Below, piece by piece: positions 25,523-33,035 of a DNA stretch of 64,000 nucleotides. This DNA is from Antiquaquibacter soli. GTDB lineage: Bacteria; Actinomycetota; Actinomycetes; Actinomycetales; Microbacteriaceae. The notes under the pieces are model-generated. The model worked only from the letters and a program-made list of their open reading frames with translations. It searched no databases and was not told the DNA's origin. How positions within the stretch are numbered: the first letter of the stretch is position 1; every line of letters begins with the position of its first letter. A program made the translations under genes and the position numbers. Location of the stretch: positions 1,798,001 through 1,862,000 of the forward strand of contig NZ_JAUQUB010000001.1 of the NCBI RefSeq assembly GCF_030580675.1, in the 5' to 3' direction.

Positions 25523-26110
25523 ATGGTGCTGGAGTGGTGGAACGATATTGTCCAGTGGTTCGCGTCGGCTCAGGGACGGACGATCACGACGACCGTGATC
25601 CTGCCGTTCGTCGCGATTCTCGCTGCGGGCCTGTTCGCGGGGCTCATCACGCGCGGGGCGATCAAGCGCTTCGTCGCCCATCAGGATCGCGAGGCGAAGG
25701 CGTCAGCGGTCGCGGCCCTCATCGCCTCGGGCCGCAAGGCTGCCGTGTGGAACTCGCTCTCGGCGCAGGAGAAGTCCCACATCGAGCACCAGACGAGCGA
25801 GGCGGAGGTCCGCGTGCGACTCCTTCCCGTCTCCGGGTCGACGCTCGCCGCCGACTGGGCCGCGCACCACATCGCGTCGATGAAGCGCAACTCCGCCGCC
25901 TACAGCTTCCAGGCCGAGCAGTCGCTCGCCGAGATGCAGGACGGCCTCATCGAGTGGCAGTTCAAGCCATCGCGCGCTAAGAAGCTCTTCTCTCAGGACC
26001 TCGCCGCGTGGAAGTACGAGACGGCGAAGCCCGAGGACGAGCTCATCGATAAGCAGAACGCGTGGGCCGCCCAGCAGGAGACCGCGGTCTTCGAGACCTC
26101 GAAGGCCTAA
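25523..26110 (+). CDS. uncharacterised single-pass membrane protein, 195 aa
   Basis: One transmembrane segment (about residues 20-45, TTTVILPFVAILAAGLFAG) precedes a 150-residue, charged, largely helical cytoplasmic part. It contains Trp-rich elements (AAVWNSL, DWAAHHIASM, EWQFKPSRAKKLF, DLAAWKYE). I do not recognise the family. The gene has a leaderless promoter with a possible operator. It ends 3 nt before, and slightly overlaps, the convergent lipoprotein gene. Confidence 0.82.
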   Translation: MVLEWWNDIVQWFASAQGRTITTTVILPFVAILAAGLFAGLITRGAIKRFVAHQDREAKASAVAALIASGRKAAVWNSLSAQEKSHIEHQTSEAEVRVRLLPVSGSTLAADWAAHHIASMKRNSAAYSFQAEQSLAEMQDGLIEWQFKPSRAKKLFSQDLAAWKYETAKPEDELIDKQNAWAAQQETAVFETSKA

Positions 26111-26511
26111 TCCGCTCCGGGACCCTCGATCGCGATGACCTCCGCGATCCACGGGCAGTAGTAGTCCGAGGTGAGCGTGCCATCCTCGACGTATTCGGGG
26201 AGCCCGTCGCATACCTCCGTCGTGGCGTCAGCGAACTCGAGCGTCGCCGGGTCGATGTGCCATGACCACGGGGCGTTGACGCTCGGGTCGTCGCGCACGA
26301 TGCGCCCGACCGGGATGCGCCCCTCCTCGGTCGACCCGTCGAGCAGCTCTCTCGCGTGCTCGATGAGCTCGGGCGTGGCCAGCTCGATCTTGTAGGTCTG
26401 CTCGCCGGCCACCTCGAAGGTAGCGACTGTCGGACCGCTCGGCGCGCAGCCGACGAGAGTCAGGGCTCCCGACACGAGCATCCCGACGAACACGAACCGG
26501 TGTGCGGACAT
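26107..26511 (-). CDS. predicted lipoprotein, 134 aa
   Basis: The signal peptide ends in lipobox TLVGC with Cys22. The mature part is about 110 residues and acidic, with two Cys (EVCDGLPEY and YYCPWIAEV) that could pair. Family not recognised. ATG 26511 is preceded by a very good GGAGGAGG site; longer in-frame starts exist but would bury the signal peptide. Its 3' end overlaps the neighbouring plus-strand gene by 4 nt. Confidence 0.85.
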   Translation of the reverse strand: MSAHRFVFVGMLVSGALTLVGCAPSGPTVATFEVAGEQTYKIELATPELIEHARELLDGSTEEGRIPVGRIVRDDPSVNAPWSWHIDPATLEFADATTEVCDGLPEYVEDGTLTSDYYCPWIAEVIAIEGPGAD

Positions 26512-26590
26512 GACCCCTCCTCCACTCTCCTGAGGGCAATCTATCGGTCCCCAGGGTGCGCGCGACAGCTGCGACTGGTCCACACGGACC

Positions 26591-26596
26591 TAACCT
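26591..26596 (+). promoter_or_regulatory. -10 box (TAACCT) of the HNH gene
   Basis: TAACCT lies 6 nt before ATG 26603, the same spacing as for intact genes in this window. The broken gene therefore still has its promoter. Confidence 0.45.
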
Positions 26597-26602
26597 CGGC
26601 GC

Positions 26603-27044
26603 ATGAAGCTGTGTAGGCGCTGCGGGGAAGCCAAAGAATCAACGGACTTCAACGGGTCCCCGAAGAACCGTGACGGGCTGCACTCTGTCGCGAGTGCCAG
26701 AAGGCCTACTATCGCGAAAACTACGATCGCCACCTAGCGAACGTCCGCCGCTCTGCGGCGCTTCGAACTCAGCAGCTGCGCTCGATCGTCTTCGCTGCGA
26801 TGTCCGGCGGTTGCGTGGACTGCGGGGAACGCGACATCCGCGTTCTCGAGTTCGATCACGTGGTGGGCACGAAGATCAGATCTATGGTGATCTGGTACGT
26901 CGAGGCGCGCCAGAGAGGGTTCTCCGCGAGGAAATCAAGAAGTGTGAACTGAGGTGCAGGAATTGTCACGCTCGCGCGACTATTCGTCGACGCGGCGGTT
27001 CCTGGCATGACCAATTCGATACAGGCCCCCCCGGAGGGATTTGA
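26603..27044 (+). pseudogene. HNH endonuclease-like gene broken by two frameshifts
   Basis: Three successive reading frames together make one plausible protein. Frame 1 (from ATG 26603) gives KLCRRCGEAKESTDF. Frame 3 (from about 26686) continues with CRECQKAYY, then CVDCGERDIRVLEFDHVVG. Frame 2 (from about 26883) gives YGDLVRRGAPERVLREEIKK and CELRCRNCHARAT. Together these are two CXXC pairs followed by an HNH-type DH...C..C-H nuclease site. Each junction is explained by loss of one base, near 26685 and near 26882. The region is visibly more AT-rich than its neighbours, which suggests acquisition. The last frame runs 19 nt into the convergent tRNA-Arg. Sequencing error is an alternative to true decay. 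Confidence 0.75.
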
Positions 27045-27098
27045 ACCCCCGACCAAGCGGGTAGAAACCGCGTGCTCTGTCCACTGAGCTACGGGGGG
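27026..27098 (-). tRNA. tRNA-Arg (anticodon UCU)
   Basis: A 73-nt cloverleaf. The 7-bp acceptor stem (CCCCCCG with CGGGGGG) is complete. D arm, anticodon loop TTTCTAC (anticodon TCT), 5-nt variable loop, and T arm with TTCAAAT follow. The 27-43 anticodon-stem pair is a C-U mismatch. CCA is not encoded. The tRNA is convergent with the broken HNH gene. Confidence 0.95.
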
Positions 27099-27126
27099 AA
27101 GGCGCCCCCACACTACCGCAGCGACC

Positions 27127-27387
27127 TCACACGGCCTTGGCAAGCGCCACGAGGACCTGCTGGAGTGTCGGAGCGCCCTCGGCGCGGAACACCTCCCGCT
27201 GCGAGTCATCCAGCACCACCACGGTGGGAGTCGAGCGGATGCCCGCCGCCTCCGCCTGGGCGGAATGGCGAGCGACGTCGAGCTCCTCGACGTGCGCTGC
27301 CGGCACGAGCCGCACCGCCTCGGCGAGCACCGCGCGCGTGCTCATGCAGGGCTCGCAGAAAGCGGAGGAGAAGAATCGGACGTCCAC
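27127..27387 (-). CDS. thioredoxin-fold protein with CEPC active site
   Basis: An 86-residue thioredoxin-like protein. The active site is CEPC (FFSSAFCEPC) directly after the first strand, and the cis-Pro is in RSTPTVVVLD. The short length places it near glutaredoxin-like or ResA-fragment proteins rather than classical thioredoxin. It lacks a signal peptide, so a cytosolic thiol-disulfide role is likely. GTG 27387 is the start. The partner is unknown. Confidence 0.88.
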   Translation of the reverse strand: MDVRFFSSAFCEPCMSTRAVLAEAVRLVPAAHVEELDVARHSAQAEAAGIRSTPTVVVLDDSQREVFRAEGAPTLQQVLVALAKAV

Positions 27388-27424
27388 GCGGGGTGCAACC
27401 CGGCTGAGAGCGCTCGGATTCCCG

Positions 27425-27697
27425 CTAGTCGTCGTTCCGCTCGTCGAGAGCCTCGAGGGGCTCGCTGTCGGGCTGGTCCCACGAGTAGGTCACCTGCACC
27501 TGGGAGCCCACGAGGTGGGCCACGGGATTCGAGTAGACGAGCTGGGTCTCCTTGCCGTCGACGGCGGCGATCACCGTCACCTCGTCGTCCCACGACCCGT
27601 CCGTGGAGATGCGGGTGTCCGACTGGCCGCTGTACGGTCCGCCGCTGTAGAAGACGACGTACTCGTCGCCCCGGGTGAGTTCAGGAGTTCCAGACAT
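27425..27697 (-). CDS. small uncharacterised protein, 90 aa
   Basis: A 90-residue acidic protein predicted to be mostly beta strands (DEYVVFYSGGPYSG, EVTVIAAVDGKETQLVY, QVQVTYSWDQ) with a disordered acidic end. No known domain. It lies next to the thioredoxin-fold gene on the same strand, separated by 37 nt, and divergent from the SGNH hydrolase gene. Codon use is native. Confidence 0.8.
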   Translation of the reverse strand: MSGTPELTRGDEYVVFYSGGPYSGQSDTRISTDGSWDDEVTVIAAVDGKETQLVYSNPVAHLVGSQVQVTYSWDQPDSEPLEALDERNDD

Positions 27698-27825
27698 GCT
27701 CCAGTCCTACCAGACAACCGGGCCGAGCGCTCGGCGGTATACGCCCAGCGAACTCTCGGTTGACACTCGGTGCTGGTGCGCTCGTCGCCCTGGCGACTGC
27801 GGGCGGCACTGCGGACACTGGACTC

Positions 27826-28614
27826 GTGGCTCTGCACTGGACGCGGTTCGTGGCCCTCGGCGACTCCATCACCGAGGGGTTCTGCGACCCGATCGTCGGA
27901 TCGGGAGAGCCGTGGTTGGGCTGGGCTGACCGGTTGGCGGGCATCCTGGACGGCAATGCGAAACTGCGCGGGGCACCCTTCGCGTTCGCCAACCTCGGGG
28001 TGCGCGGTCGACGGGTGCGCCACGTCGTGGACGACCAGGTTCCCGCGGCGATCGGATTGGGCGCCGATCTGGTCTCGATCCTCATCGGCGGCAACGACCT
28101 CATGACGCCGAAGGCCGATCCGGACTCCCTCGCGGCCGAGGTCGAGTCCGGTGTCGCGGCGCTGCGTCGATCGGGCGCGGATGTCCTGCTCGCGACGTGC
28201 TTTGACCCGAGGTTTGCGTTCTTCCTCAAACCTCTGCGGGGCCGCGCCGCCGTCTACAACGCGAATCTCTGGAGCATCGCGCGAACGCACGGAACGTTCA
28301 CTCTCGATCTGTGGGGCGTCCGCGAGCTCCAGGCCCGGTCGATGTGGGCCGAGGATCGCGTGCACCTCGCGCCAGCGGGGCACCGGTTGCTGGCCCTGCG
28401 TGCCGCTCACTCGCTCGGCGTGCCCTACTTCGAGCTCGCGCCTCGGACTCCGGATGCTCCGACCGCACCGACGCCCTCGACGCCGAGCACCCTGCTCTCG
28501 TGGACGCAGCACTACGCCCTCCCATGGATCGGCAGGCGATTGCGCGGCGTCTCGACCGGCGATGGGATGCCCCCGAAGCTCCCCCATCTCATCCCGGTCA
28601 GTCCCCGCCGGTAG
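27826..28614 (+). CDS. SGNH/GDSL-family hydrolase
   Basis: An esterase-like protein of 262 residues. Block I FVALGDSITEG carries the catalytic Ser, block II has a conserved Gly (NLGVRGR), block III is GGND, and block V DRVHLAPAGH carries the Asp and His. No signal peptide is present with the GTG 27826 start. A TTG at 27760 would add 22 residues without a clear signal peptide, so the shorter form is preferred. The substrate is unknown. The C-terminal 50 residues are proline-rich and probably flexible. Confidence 0.92.
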   Translation: MALHWTRFVALGDSITEGFCDPIVGSGEPWLGWADRLAGILDGNAKLRGAPFAFANLGVRGRRVRHVVDDQVPAAIGLGADLVSILIGGNDLMTPKADPDSLAAEVESGVAALRRSGADVLLATCFDPRFAFFLKPLRGRAAVYNANLWSIARTHGTFTLDLWGVRELQARSMWAEDRVHLAPAGHRLLALRAAHSLGVPYFELAPRTPDAPTAPTPSTPSTLLSWTQHYALPWIGRRLRGVSTGDGMPPKLPHLIPVSPRR

Positions 28615-28617
28615 ACT
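28612..28617 (+). promoter_or_regulatory. -10 box (TAGACT), leaderless orn start
   Basis: TAGACT lies 6 nt before ATG 28624 and overlaps the end of the SGNH hydrolase gene. Confidence 0.5.
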
Positions 28618-28623
28618 GCGAGA

Positions 28624-29244
28624 ATGCCATCGAACACCGACCTGCTTGTCTGGATCGACTGCGAGATGACCGGTCTCGATGTCTCGATCGACGAGCTCGT
28701 CGAGGTCGCGGTCGTCATCACGGACTACGACTTGAAGCCTGTCGATCCGGGCCTGAGCGTCGTCATCAAGCCCGACCAGTCGGCGTTCGACAACATGAGC
28801 GACTTCGTGATCGACATGCATCGCGAGAGCGGGCTGCTTGAGGAGATCCCGAACGGGATGACTCTGGCCGACGCCGAGTTCGCGGTCAACGAGTACATCC
28901 TCCGCTTCGTTCCCACACCGAAGTCGGCGCCGCTGGCCGGCAACACGATCGGCACGGATCGGACTTTCCTCGCGAAGTACATGCCGAGGGTCGACAGCCA
29001 CCTCCACTACCGCAGCATCGACGTCTCCTCGATCAAGGAGCTGTCGCGCCACTGGTTCCCCCGCGTCTACTTCAACGCGCCGACGAAGGACGGGGGGCAC
29101 CGGGCGCTCGCGGACATCCTGGAGTCGATCCGCGAGCTCGAGTACTACCGGCGCGCCGTCTTCGTCCAGGACCCGGGTCCGACCTCCGAGCAGGTGCAGA
29201 CGATCTCCGCCGAGGTCGTGGAGTCTTTCGCCTCGCGCCTGTAA
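28624..29244 (+). CDS. orn: oligoribonuclease
   Basis: A 3'-5' exoribonuclease of 206 residues that clears 2-5 nt RNA fragments, including pGpG from cyclic-di-GMP turnover. The DEDDh residues are visible: Asp12 and Glu14 in WIDCEMTGLD, the later Asp in NTIGTDRTFLAKYMP, and the final His and Asp in GGHRALADI. Length and ends are normal. The transcript appears leaderless. tRNA-His follows 38 nt downstream. Confidence 0.97.
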   Translation: MPSNTDLLVWIDCEMTGLDVSIDELVEVAVVITDYDLKPVDPGLSVVIKPDQSAFDNMSDFVIDMHRESGLLEEIPNGMTLADAEFAVNEYILRFVPTPKSAPLAGNTIGTDRTFLAKYMPRVDSHLHYRSIDVSSIKELSRHWFPRVYFNAPTKDGGHRALADILESIRELEYYRRAVFVQDPGPTSEQVQTISAEVVESFASRL

Positions 29245-29282
29245 TACACTTGTCCGGTTGCCCGATTCGGGTGACGAGCTTG

Positions 29283-29358
29283 GTGGGCGTAGCTCAGTTG
29301 GTAGAGCGCTGGCTTGTGGTGCCGGAAGTCGCGGGTTCGAGTCCCGTCGTCCACCCCA
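29283..29358 (+). tRNA. tRNA-His (anticodon GUG)
   Basis: A complete cloverleaf: acceptor GTGGGCG with CGTCCAC, anticodon loop TTGTGGT, and T loop TTCGAGT. The discriminator C73 pairs with a G at 29282 (the -1 G typical of tRNA-His), and CCA is encoded at 29356-29358. Confidence 0.97.
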
Positions 29359-29365
29359 AGAGAAC

Positions 29366-29397
29366 ACGGCCCGGCTTCAACGCCGGGCCGTTTCTGT
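29366..29397 (+). terminator. intrinsic terminator after tRNA-His
   Basis: A perfect 10-bp GC-rich stem (29366-29375 with 29382-29391) has a 6-nt loop and is followed directly by a T-rich tail (TTTCTGTT). This is the clearest Rho-independent terminator in the window. Confidence 0.85.
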
Positions 29398-29419
29398 TCC
29401 CGATCGAATCGAGAGCGGT

Positions 29420-29704
29420 GTGAGCCAGACGACCGTGAGCCCCCGGCTCGAGGAGATCGCTGCCGTCGACACCCCGTGGGTGACGATCGTCTGGAACGAC
29501 CCGGTGAATCTGCAGCAGTACGTCTCCTGGGTCTTCCGCAGCTACTTCGGCTACCCGCCCGCGGAGGCGGAGCGCCTCATGCTGCTCGTCCACAACGAGG
29601 GCAAGGCTGTCGTCGCGACCGGCGGCCGCGAGCTCATGGAGCGCCACGTGGATGCGATGCACGACTTCGGACTGTGGGCGACCGTGGCCCGGGCGGACTC
29701 GTGA
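29420..29704 (+). CDS. clpS: ATP-dependent Clp protease adaptor ClpS
   Basis: A 94-residue N-recognin that delivers N-degron substrates to ClpAP/ClpCP. The conserved core begins at WVTIVWNDPVNLQQYV and continues through the helix with LMLLVHNEGKAVV and the ERHVDAMHDFGLWATV end. The start is GTG 29420, downstream of the tRNA terminator. The stop overlaps the next start (GTGA), and the clpS-DUF2017-zincin order is conserved in actinobacteria. Confidence 0.96.
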   Translation: MSQTTVSPRLEEIAAVDTPWVTIVWNDPVNLQQYVSWVFRSYFGYPPAEAERLMLLVHNEGKAVVATGGRELMERHVDAMHDFGLWATVARADS

Positions 29705-30153
29705 TTCCGTTCTCGAGAGAAGGCGACGACCTCGTCGCCTCGTTCACGACCGTCGAGGTCGGACTCCTGTCGGAGCTGCTCGACCAGCTCGGCGAGCTGC
29801 TGGCATTCCGGGATGACTCGGACCCGGCGCTTGCGCGCCTGGTGCCCGACGCCTACCGCGACGACCCGGAGGCCGCATCCGAGTTCCGACGGCTCATGGC
29901 CGACGAGCTCGTGGGCCGCAAGGAGGCGAACGCGCGCGCCCTTCGGGACTCGCTCGCCGAGGGCCGGGTGCGCCTCTCCCCTGCCCAAGTGCAGTCGTGG
30001 CTGCGATCCCTCACCGACCTCAGGCTTGTCATCGCGTCGAGGCTCGGCATCGAGAACGACGACGACCGGGGCGCCGACGACCCGTTCCTGCAGGACGTGT
30101 ACGGCTGGCTCGGCTATGTTCAGTCGAGCATCCTGGACGCTCTGGAGGATTGA
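29701..30153 (+). CDS. DUF2017 family protein
   Basis: A 150-residue soluble helical protein of the actinobacterial DUF2017 family. The mycobacterial member, known as AosR, is described as a redox-responsive regulator. The conserved TTVEVGLLSELLDQLGELL helix and DAYRDDPEAASEFRRLM segment are clear. No cysteine pair like that needed for redox sensing is present, so the mycobacterial mechanism may not apply here. Coupled to clpS upstream (GTGA) and to the zincin downstream (TGATG). Confidence 0.92.
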   Translation: MIPFSREGDDLVASFTTVEVGLLSELLDQLGELLAFRDDSDPALARLVPDAYRDDPEAASEFRRLMADELVGRKEANARALRDSLAEGRVRLSPAQVQSWLRSLTDLRLVIASRLGIENDDDRGADDPFLQDVYGWLGYVQSSILDALED

Positions 30154-30503
30154 TGCGAGACATCCCCGCCGACGAGTTCGAGCGGCTCGTGGTCGACGAG
30201 CTCGATCTGCTCCCCGACGACATGATCGACGGCCTCGACAACGTGGTGTTCGTGACGGAGGACCGCCCCGAGGACGGCTCGCTCGACCTCCTGGGCCTCT
30301 ACGACGGCACCGCCCTGACCGAGCGCGGCAACTACGGCTTCGGAGAGCTGCCCGACCGTATCGTGCTCTACCGCGAGCCGCTGCTGGCAATCGCAGAGGA
30401 CCTCGACGACCTCAAGGACCAGATCCACGTCACGCTCGTCCACGAGATCGCGCACTTCTACGGCATCGACGACGATCAGCTGCACGAACTCGGGTGGGAC
30501 TAG
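30153..30503 (+). CDS. small metallopeptidase (zincin-like family)
   Basis: A 116-residue cytosolic protein with the zinc-binding motif HEIAHFYGI near the C-terminus, preceded by IHVTLV and followed by the acidic DDDQLHELGWD. This is the compact minimal zincin family common next to clpS in actinobacteria. Substrate unknown. Its ATG overlaps the DUF2017 stop codon. The shared operon with the Clp adaptor suggests a link to proteolysis (inference). Confidence 0.93.
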   Translation: MRDIPADEFERLVVDELDLLPDDMIDGLDNVVFVTEDRPEDGSLDLLGLYDGTALTERGNYGFGELPDRIVLYREPLLAIAEDLDDLKDQIHVTLVHEIAHFYGIDDDQLHELGWD

Positions 30504-30531
30504 CCGGTTCGTCCTGGAGGATGATGCCGCG

Positions 30532-30572
30532 ACCGCCCCGGCACCGTAGACTTCGGACAGCCCTGGGGCGGT
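30532..30572 (+). terminator. possible hairpin after the clpS operon
   Basis: ACCGCCCC (30532-30539) and GGGGCGGT (30565-30572) can pair across a 25-nt loop between the zincin and lipoprotein genes. There is no T tract; it may equally be part of the lipoprotein promoter region. Confidence 0.3.
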
Positions 30573-30594
30573 TAGGGTGTTCGGAGGAGGTCTC

Positions 30595-31176
30595 ATGTTC
30601 CACAGGCGTCTCGCCATCCTCGCCGGATCGTCGGCTCTCGTACTCGCCCTGAGCGGATGCTCGCTCCTCGAGTCGGGGAGCAAGGAGCCCCTCACAGGCA
30701 TCGCCGCATGCGCACTCGGTCACACGTGGCAGCTGGATTTCGAGGACCTGTCTGCAAAGGTGCTCGCCGAGCTGCAGAAGGAGGGCGTACCGGCGACCGC
30801 GGTGACCGCAGCTGGCACGCAGACGCTCGAGTGGGATGAGCAGGGCCGTGTCGTGCTGACGAGCGACTTCGACGTCACCGTCACCGCGGCCCCCGCCGCC
30901 GACCAGACCATCACGATCGTCGAGCACCACGACGGCACGGCTACCGGCGCGGCGTACATCAACGGCGAGGTAGCGATCCCTCGCAAGTGGGATGGCACCG
31001 GCCAGAACATCGAGACGACCGGGGACAACAACGGCACGCCCCTGGAGACCATCCCCTGGGAGCTTCCGTGGGTGGGTATCGACGACTCCGTGGGCCTCGA
31101 GCTCACGTGCGACGGCGAGTCCCTGACGATCCACCCGCGGGGCGAGCGCATCACCCAGCTCTGGACCCGCTCCTAG
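30595..31176 (+). CDS. predicted lipoprotein, 193 aa
   Basis: The lipoprotein signal peptide has lipobox ALSGC, Cys22 lipidated. The mature domain of about 170 residues is beta-rich and threonine-rich, with two further Cys (IAACALGHTW and ELTCDGESL). No named domain is recognised. The ATG at 30595 has a GGAGGAGG site. Codon use is native. Confidence 0.87.
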   Translation: MFHRRLAILAGSSALVLALSGCSLLESGSKEPLTGIAACALGHTWQLDFEDLSAKVLAELQKEGVPATAVTAAGTQTLEWDEQGRVVLTSDFDVTVTAAPAADQTITIVEHHDGTATGAAYINGEVAIPRKWDGTGQNIETTGDNNGTPLETIPWELPWVGIDDSVGLELTCDGESLTIHPRGERITQLWTRS

Positions 31177-31195
31177 CTCGACAGGTCAGACGGGA

Positions 31196-32080
31196 TCAGG
31201 CGGGCTCGCCGATCTCCAGCGGCAGCGATGGGTCGGCCGACCACTCCTCGAGCGAGCCGTCGTAGATGCGCACCGCCGTGGTCCCGATCGCCGCGAGGGT
31301 GAGCGCGTTGGCCGCGGCGGAGATGCCGCCCCCGCAGTAGAGGAGCACCTCGGGGGCGTCGGGGCCCGAGACATCCACCCCGGCCTTGTCATAGGCGAGA
31401 ATGAGCTCCACGCGGCTCTTCACGTGGCCGTCGGCGGTGAACAGGTCGCGACTCGAGACGTTGACGCTGGCCGGGATGCGGCCGCGACGCGAATACCTCG
31501 TCGGGTCGGCTCCGGTGAAGGCGCCGGCGGGGAGCCCGCAGACGAGGGCGCGGTCGTCGTCCACCCCCCGCTCGACGAGCTCCTGCTGAGACACCCAGGC
31601 CCGCCGCACCGCCTCAGCGCGCCACGGGGCTACCGGCTTCGGCGCTGCGCTCTCGCCGGACTCGACGCGCTCGCCCGCGCGCTGCCACGCGGCGAGACCG
31701 CCGTCGAGAACCCGAGCGGGTACGCCGATCCAGCGCAAGAGGTACCACAGTCGCGCGGCCCAGAGCGTGCCCGTCGAGTCGTATACGACGACCTCGCGAC
31801 CCTTCGCGATCCCCAGTCGTGCCAGCTCGTCGGCGATCGCCTGAGGCTCGGGATGCGTGTAGTGCAGCGGCGAGTCGGTGTCGCTGAACTGCGACGCGAC
31901 GTCGACGTGCTGCGAGCCGGGGATGTGCGCCTCCAGCCAGCGCGGGCGGCCCGACTCCTTGCGGTAGTCGCCGTCGAAGGCGGCGGAGTGCAGGACGAGG
32001 CTCGCATCCAGCACGGCGGGCGGGTTGGAACCGCCGAGGGCGTCGGCGAGCTCGGAGACGGAGAGGAACGGACCGGTCAT
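31196..32080 (-). CDS. thiosulfate/3-mercaptopyruvate sulfurtransferase (two rhodanese domains)
   Basis: A 294-residue tandem rhodanese. The N-terminal domain (to about 150) is inactive, as usual. The C-terminal domain carries the persulfide Cys in LLYCGGGISAAANA. The CGGGIS loop resembles mercaptopyruvate sulfurtransferases more than thiosulfate sulfurtransferases. Its ATG overlaps the stop of the NMT1-like gene by 4 nt, putting it at the end of the TPP-riboswitch-headed unit. A role in supplying sulfur for thiamine thiazole synthesis is possible but unproven. Confidence 0.94.
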   Translation of the reverse strand: MTGPFLSVSELADALGGSNPPAVLDASLVLHSAAFDGDYRKESGRPRWLEAHIPGSQHVDVASQFSDTDSPLHYTHPEPQAIADELARLGIAKGREVVVYDSTGTLWAARLWYLLRWIGVPARVLDGGLAAWQRAGERVESGESAAPKPVAPWRAEAVRRAWVSQQELVERGVDDDRALVCGLPAGAFTGADPTRYSRRGRIPASVNVSSRDLFTADGHVKSRVELILAYDKAGVDVSGPDAPEVLLYCGGGISAAANALTLAAIGTTAVRIYDGSLEEWSADPSLPLEIGEPA

Positions 32081-32982
32081 GCGCTCAACGCTACGCCGAG
32101 CGGCTCGAGAGCACCCGCCCATTCCTCCGGGCGCTGGAGGATCCGGTGCCCGGCGAGCCATCGGGCGTACGGCCCCAGCAGCTCCGGTCGGACCGTACCC
32201 CAGATACCGTCGGCGAACCACGTGGGCGTGATCTCCTCCAGGGATCGAGCGATGACGCGCTCCGGGAAGTACGGGATGACGGAGTCGAGAAGCTCCGCGG
32301 CCGCGGAGGGGTCGTCCGCCGCGGCACGATAGCCGCGGGCCGCTACCGAGGTCACCGCCGAGGCGAGAGACGGGTCCACCGACCCCATCGCACCGAGGAG
32401 GTAGCTGTGGTAGCCGACCCCGAGGTGCTCGTCGACCCGCCAGACGCGCTCGTGGTGGGGTGGGTAGTCGGTGAGCAGGTTGTCCCAGGCCCAGTAGGAG
32501 CCGAACGTGGCATCCGCGCGTCCCCCGAAACCGTCGGCGGGGTCCAGCTCGCGCACCCCGGCATCGACGATGATCACGCGGTCGGGGTCGCCGCCGTCGC
32601 GGACTACGAGGTCGCGGACGACCGCGAGTCCTCGCGGCGTCGGGTTGAGCGCGATACGCCGGCCCTCGAGGTCTCGCAACCGCTCGATACCACTGTCGAC
32701 TCGAGTGCGCACCGTCTCCAGTCCGCGCTGGTTCACGGCGGCGAGGGCTCGGATGTCCTCCCCGCGTTCGCGACGCACGAGCATCCGGTTGCTAGGGAAG
32801 ACGGCGAAGTCGACGTCGCCGCGCACGAGCGCCGCGAGCGAGTCGCCGCGGCCCGGATCGGGGGTGCGGATATCGAGGTCGATGCCCGCCTCCTCGAACC
32901 ACCCGTTGGCGCGAGCCACATAGAACCCCGCGGAGTTGGGCCAGGGATGGAAGTACTCGAGCACGAGTCGGGCGCGGCGCAT
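32077..32982 (-). CDS. NMT1/THI5-like binding protein without export signal
   Basis: A 301-residue periplasmic-binding-protein fold of the NMT1/THI5 family (compare ThiY, which binds the thiamine precursor N-formyl-aminopyrimidine). The N-terminus reads LEYFHPWPNSAGFYVA and GWFEEAGIDLDI, as in ThiY-type proteins. It has no signal peptide or lipobox, and an in-frame TAG 10-12 nt upstream of ATG 32982 rules out a longer N-terminus. It also contains no cysteine, so it lacks the CCCFC motif of yeast THI5 synthase. A cytosolic binder of a thiamine-related pyrimidine is my inference. It lies within the TPP-riboswitch unit. Confidence 0.88.
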   Translation of the reverse strand: MRRARLVLEYFHPWPNSAGFYVARANGWFEEAGIDLDIRTPDPGRGDSLAALVRGDVDFAVFPSNRMLVRRERGEDIRALAAVNQRGLETVRTRVDSGIERLRDLEGRRIALNPTPRGLAVVRDLVVRDGGDPDRVIIVDAGVRELDPADGFGGRADATFGSYWAWDNLLTDYPPHHERVWRVDEHLGVGYHSYLLGAMGSVDPSLASAVTSVAARGYRAAADDPSAAAELLDSVIPYFPERVIARSLEEITPTWFADGIWGTVRPELLGPYARWLAGHRILQRPEEWAGALEPLGVALSA

Positions 32983-33035
32983 GCCGCCACGCTACAAAGC
33001 CGCGCCCGGGCCAGTGGCTAGATGTCGCTCTATGA

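Noticed and set aside
26680-26890. Programmed frameshifting in the HNH gene
   Set aside because: No slippery heptamer or downstream pseudoknot is visible at either break, and two shifts in the same direction in one short gene are better explained by deletions or sequencing errors.
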